From Desulfosporosinus sp. OT (GTDB taxonomy: Bacteria; Bacillota; Desulfitobacteriia; Desulfitobacteriales; Desulfitobacteriaceae): a DNA stretch of 36,954 bases. Shown in pieces: positions 33,266-36,954 of this stretch (position 1 is its first letter; every line of letters begins with the position of its first letter). A program made the position numbers and the translations under genes. The notes beneath the pieces are model-generated. The model saw only the letters and a program-made list of their open reading frames with translations. It was not told the DNA's origin and ran no database searches. The DNA is taken from the NCBI RefSeq assembly GCF_000224515.1, contig NZ_AGAF01000174.1, forward strand, positions 1 to 36,954, given 5' to 3'.

Positions 33266-34001
33266 GCCTATTTAGACGGGACAAATTATATAAGCCGTCT
33301 GAGCAAATAGCTGACTATACCATCGAGAAAACGATAGGGGAAGGCCGATTTGGTATCTGCTATCAGGTTTCTCAGGATCAGAATTCGTATATTCTCAAGC
33401 AACTAAAAAGGGGAATGCTGAAGAGAGCTGGAGTAAAGGTTCGGTTTGAGGAAGAAATTCTAAGGAGCTTACAGCATAAGAGCGTTCCTCGGTTTATTAA
33501 AAAGATTGAACGTAAGGACACTTCTATGGCTATGTACTTGAATTCAAGGAAGGTAAAACGTTCGAGGACATAATTTATCTTGACAAACACGTGTTTGAAA
33601 GAGCAGAGATCTATAAAGTTGGACGCCAACTTGTCGAAATTTTAAAGTACTTGCATTCAAAGAGCATAGTCCATAGAGACATTAGTGTGCCAAATACATT
33701 GTATGATGGTCAAAAGGTTAACCTTGTTGATTTTGGGCTTGCTCGTAGGATTAATAACGAGAAATACAGGGTAGATATGGATTTCGCATTTTTGGGAGAC
33801 TTCCTTCTGCACCTGTATTACTCTTCTTTTGAACTCAAAGGCTTCAAGAAGCGCCCTTGGTATGACGAATTGTTGTTGCAGCCAAAGGAACTGTTACTTT
33901 TAAAAAGGCTGATGGGTGTCGATCAAAGGTATACAAGTATTTTTGAATTTGAACATGATTTTTGCGAGACGGTAGAAGCTTATAAAAAAAGGTTGTGTTA
34001 A
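33256..34001 (+). pseudogene. Ser/Thr protein kinase, single-base frameshift
   Basis: A YrzF/YbdM-like bacterial eukaryotic-type kinase. The first part has the glycine loop GEGRFG (residues 28-33) and the ATP Lys48 (YILKQL). Near 33538-33541 one base is missing: TACTTGAATTC should read as TACTTGGAATTC to continue EFKEGKTFEDIIYLDKHVFERAEIY. The second part carries the catalytic HRDISVPNTL and DFGLARR and the C-lobe ending VEAYKKRLC. All catalytic residues survive, so it is either a recent inactivation, a sequencing error or a rare frameshifting case. Confidence 0.85.
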
Positions 34002-34286
34002 AAGGTGCATTTTGAAGAAATCCTATATGATTTAAGACAGAATCGGCTAGGGAGAAGAGCCTCAAACTGAAAAGCTCGATGGAAGACCTGAACCAATCAT
34101 CGATTAACCCTCCCCAAAAAATATCCCAAATATTATTGATTTTTGGGAAGATATATGAAGATAATCAATAATTATTCCACTTATTTACTAGTCAGCATCA
34201 TGACCACTCATTATCACCAAAGCAACAGCCACACGGTCCTCAGTTTAAAAATATTTTAATTAGCGTTGTCCAGGAGGGGCAGGAAA

Positions 34287-35753
34287 ATGGGGACTTTAGA
34301 TAAGTTGCATAGACAACGAATCCAGTATAGTATCATTTCAACAGGAGGATACTTTCTTGTGTATATTTTGAATAACAAAAGCCCTATTCCCTTATATGCC
34401 CAGCTCTATCAACAGATTCGTTCTAAGGTATTATGCGGCAAACTACACCCTGGGACAAAAATGCCCTCCAGTCGCAAGCTATCGCAAGATTTATGCATTA
34501 GTCGAAATACAGTGGGAATGGCCTACGACCAATTGCATTCTGAGGGCTTTCTTGTTTGTAGAGCGCGGAGCGGTTTTTATGTAGAAGATCTGGATATCAC
34601 CGGACTACAAGCTACTCCAAATCAAAATTCCTATGAGCCTATGAGACAAGAGACAGAGCCTGAAACTATCCATTATGATTTTACCTATGGAAGGCTGAGT
34701 CCAAAATTATTCCCATTTCTTCAGTGGCAACGAGTAACCAATGAATGTCTTCGTAGCTACAAAGAACAAATGGTTAATTATGGAGAATTTATGGGTGAAC
34801 GTGGACTTCGAAGAGAAATGTTAAAATATCTTCGGGAGTATCGAAATATCCAATGTAGCATTGATCAGCTCATGATTGCCCCAGGAACTCAACATTGCCT
34901 GATGCTTGCAGGTCAACTTCTTAAAACGTCGACTTCCACGATTGCCATAGAAGATCCAGGGTTTAGCGGAGCCTATTTCACCTTTACCAATCAAGGCTTT
35001 CGGGTACAGCCTATTCCATTAGATCACCATGGTCTGAAAGTAAAAGCCTTGAGCACTTCCAACACGAAAGCCGTATATGTCACCCCCTCACATCAATTCC
35101 CAACGGGGTCTATTATGTCCATTACAAGACGCCTCCGTCTCATTGAATGGGCCAATGAACAAGACGCATATATTATTGAAGATGATTATAGCTCTCATCT
35201 TCGATATGATGTAAAGCCCATTCAACCCCTGCAAGCTTTGGCACCTGAAAGAGTCATTTACATCAGCAGTTTTTCTAAAATACTATCTCCAGCCATTCGT
35301 GTAGCATATATGGTGCTTCCTGAAAAATTGGCACGAGAAAGTCATAGACTAACCGAAAATTCCCCCTCTCCCGTACCCTTTCTCATTCAAAAACCTCTTG
35401 AACTATTCATCCAGCAAGGCAATTGGGAGAGCCATCTACGAAAAATCACTAAATACTTTAAGAAAAAACATGATACCCTCCTCCAAGCCTTGAACCAGGA
35501 GTTTGGTGATACCCTTTCTATATCCGGCAAAAATGCAGGCCTTCATCTTCTACTACAAATAAAATGGCCGATGACAACGGAAGAGTTAGTATCACGAGCC
35601 TATAAAGCTGGCGTAAAAATACATCCGACAGGTAAACTCTGGGTGGAGTCAGAGAGCAGTCCACATACTAGCATCCTTTTAGGTTTTGGAGGGATCGAAC
35701 TCGGTGATATTCCCGTAGCCGTCCGCCTTTTACGAAAGGCATGGCTTGATTGA
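34287..35753 (+). CDS. MocR-family GntR-type HTH/aminotransferase regulator
   Basis: A transcription factor fused to a PLP-binding fold. The N-terminal winged helix is PIPLYAQLYQQIRSKVLCG...MPSSRKLSQDLCISRNTVGMAYDQLHSEGFL. The aminotransferase-like domain has the Schiff-base Lys in SSFSKILSPAIRVAYMV and the PLP-site IIEDDYSSHLRYD. MocR regulators of this type include PdxR and GabR. ATG 34287 has AGGAGG 9 bases upstream. A second start, GTG 34359 with its own AGGAGG, would give a more typical N-terminus (YILNNKSPIPLY). The DJ-1/PfpI gene is convergent, so it is not an obvious divergent target. Confidence 0.9.
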   Translation: MGTLDKLHRQRIQYSIISTGGYFLVYILNNKSPIPLYAQLYQQIRSKVLCGKLHPGTKMPSSRKLSQDLCISRNTVGMAYDQLHSEGFLVCRARSGFYVEDLDITGLQATPNQNSYEPMRQETEPETIHYDFTYGRLSPKLFPFLQWQRVTNECLRSYKEQMVNYGEFMGERGLRREMLKYLREYRNIQCSIDQLMIAPGTQHCLMLAGQLLKTSTSTIAIEDPGFSGAYFTFTNQGFRVQPIPLDHHGLKVKALSTSNTKAVYVTPSHQFPTGSIMSITRRLRLIEWANEQDAYIIEDDYSSHLRYDVKPIQPLQALAPERVIYISSFSKILSPAIRVAYMVLPEKLARESHRLTENSPSPVPFLIQKPLELFIQQGNWESHLRKITKYFKKKHDTLLQALNQEFGDTLSISGKNAGLHLLLQIKWPMTTEELVSRAYKAGVKIHPTGKLWVESESSPHTSILLGFGGIELGDIPVAVRLLRKAWLD

Positions 35754-35789
35754 TTGGAAGTAAGTAATATTCAATACATTTTTAGCATA

Positions 35790-35847
35790 AAATCCCCTCT
35801 GTATAGAATGGGAAGCATTTATTCCGTACCCTACATAGAGGGGATTT
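35790..35847. terminator. Bidirectional terminator between convergent genes
   Basis: AAATCCCCTCT (35790-35800) and AGAGGGGATTT (35837-35847) pair perfectly, with extra inner pairing (GGG/CCC), between the MocR gene and the minus-strand DJ-1/PfpI gene. Confidence 0.7.
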
Positions 35848-35870
35848 ATCTTACTTATATTTGAAATTAA

Positions 35871-36488
35871 CTATTTAATACTTCCATTATTTTTATAAGC
35901 AGTACTCTCATACTCCATAATATCAATCGCGTGTGAAACGGCTTCCTCACCAAATATCCTTAGCACAATGTGTAACGCTGCATCGATACCAGCAGAGATT
36001 CCCGCAGAAGTGACAATCTTTCCAGTATCAACATAACGTATCTTCTGAACAACATTAATCGTTGAATCGATTTCAGATAGTTTGTCATAAAAATAATGAT
36101 GGGTAGTTGCCGATAAGCCTTTGAGCAAACCCGCCTTGGCAAGTAACATCGCCCCATTACATACGGAAAAAGTGATTTCAGTATTTTGATTTTGACTTTC
36201 AATCCATTTCAAGACCGTACCATTGGAAATAAGCTCAGGACGAACATCTCCTCCAGGTATCACTAGCACATCTGCCGGGGGGCAGTTGGAAAAATCGTAA
36301 TCCGCCTTTACGATTAATCCATTGGAAGTACGAACATCCCTCCTTTGCTCATTAACTGTAAAAACATCAAAATACTGGCGTGGTGCCATAAGATTCGTAG
36401 CCGTAAATACCTCATATGGTCCAGCGAAATCCATCACTTCCACACCATCAAATAAGAAGATACCTACCCTTTTAGTTAGCAACCTCAT
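35871..36488 (-). CDS. DJ-1/PfpI family protein
   Basis: A 205-residue class I glutamine amidotransferase-like protein. It shows GIFLFDGVEVMDFAGPYEVF at the start, VLVIPGGD, the nucleophile elbow with Cys110 (ITFSVCNGAMLLAKAG), TTHHYFYDKL and TSAGISAGIDAALHIV. This fits the isonitrile-hydratase/GATase1-like DJ-1 subgroup, not a PfpI protease. ATG 36488 is chosen because GGAGG lies ~11 bases upstream; the 17-residue upstream extension lacks one. The real substrate is unknown. Confidence 0.88.
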   Translation of the reverse strand: MRLLTKRVGIFLFDGVEVMDFAGPYEVFTATNLMAPRQYFDVFTVNEQRRDVRTSNGLIVKADYDFSNCPPADVLVIPGGDVRPELISNGTVLKWIESQNQNTEITFSVCNGAMLLAKAGLLKGLSATTHHYFYDKLSEIDSTINVVQKIRYVDTGKIVTSAGISAGIDAALHIVLRIFGEEAVSHAIDIMEYESTAYKNNGSIK

Positions 36489-36557
36489 TAAATTGTAGCC
36501 TCCTGACAATCGTTTTTTAATCCCGTGCACGAGATACATCCATATCCATTACAACAT

Positions 36558-36588
36558 AAAATCTGGTTATTAAAAAGGACCAGATTTT
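36558..36588. promoter_or_regulatory. Inverted repeat over the DJ-1 gene promoter
   Basis: AAAATCTGGT (36558-36567) and ACCAGATTTT (36579-36588) are perfect 10-bp arms. On the minus strand they overlap a weak TTGAAA-N18-TTTAAT promoter 70-100 bp before the start codon, so this is a plausible operator. Confidence 0.5.
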
Positions 36589-36954
36589 AATCTTTCAATA
36601 GAGCCAGTTTTCAAAATACGCTTCCAAATGGGTTTCGCCAATGCCTTCACTTCAAAAAAAGCGGAAGGCAAATTAGGCGGCGGATTATGTCCCGTGCTAA
36701 ATCACTGGTAATATTCATGAAGGGTGATACTCCTCTAGCTCAGCCATTTATTGAAGACGATTCACATCACAAAGGTGAACATCGAGCAATGACAGGGCAG
36801 GGGGGAATTCCGAAGTGGCATTACTTTTCGAATTTTGGCAAGCCTTTGACGAAACAGTTGGACCGGGAACCAGGATATTTGGACAATGTTCATGCCGTCC
36901 TCTAGCCAGTGAGAGGCTTTAGCGTGCCTGAAATGGGGAGCTCCCCATTTGAGG
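36589..36954. other. Window end without a confident gene
   Basis: An ORF at 36687-36905 (RAKSLVIFMKGDTPLAQPFI, then DDSHHKGEHRAM) has protein-like character but no ribosome binding site and no family I recognise; it may be a relic. A perfect 20-bp palindrome, AAATGGGGAG/CTCCCCATTT, lies at 36931-36950, right at the window edge, and could be a terminator or element end. Confidence 0.35.

Overview
The window looks like a chromosome segment of an anaerobic, spore-former-type Firmicute of the Desulfosporosinus/Desulfitobacterium (Peptococcaceae) kind. This is inferred from protein character: ligA followed by gatCAB, a free-standing NifV-type homocitrate synthase, a sigma-54-type CoA-transferase promoter, many radical-SAM and ferredoxin proteins, and clostridial mobile-element relics. 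No species can be fixed from sequence alone.

Region 1 (1-11.2 kb) is mostly housekeeping on the + strand: the 3' part of ligA, a small membrane protein (-), gatC-gatA-gatB with a clear sigma-A promoter, a 148-bp MITE-like palindromic element, nifV, a CoA-transferase behind a sigma-54 promoter with a palindromic upstream site, then a CPBP protease-rlmD-type operon.

Region 2 (11.2-24 kb) is accessory and decaying: a promoter-driven, heavily structured RNA-like stretch without a convincing ORF, two tiny ORFs, a drug-type ABC exporter whose ATPase has lost its N-terminus, a GNAT acetyltransferase, an orphan transposase OrfA, a ZTP riboswitch controlling a stand-alone AICAR transformylase set between two 72-bp direct repeats, and an ICE relic. 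The relic holds a large serine recombinase with two frameshifts, small genes, a sigma-like factor and a possible type I toxin. A TetR-EFR1 ferredoxin operon and more pseudogenes follow.

Region 3 (24-37 kb) holds a RelA/SpoT-domain synthetase, two radical-SAM enzymes, redox and metal genes, a frameshifted Ser/Thr kinase, a MocR regulator and a DJ-1/PfpI protein. The most interesting locus is 27.0-29.2 kb. There a cobalamin-binding radical-SAM enzyme with a C-terminal PqqD-like (RRE) domain lies directly upstream of an 81-residue peptide. The peptide's C-terminal half is three tandem copies of an A/S/I/G repeat (AAASAIIGISA). It reads as a compact, possibly undescribed RiPP system: the fused RRE would bind the leader and the enzyme would modify the repeated core. 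No exporter or protease is next to it.
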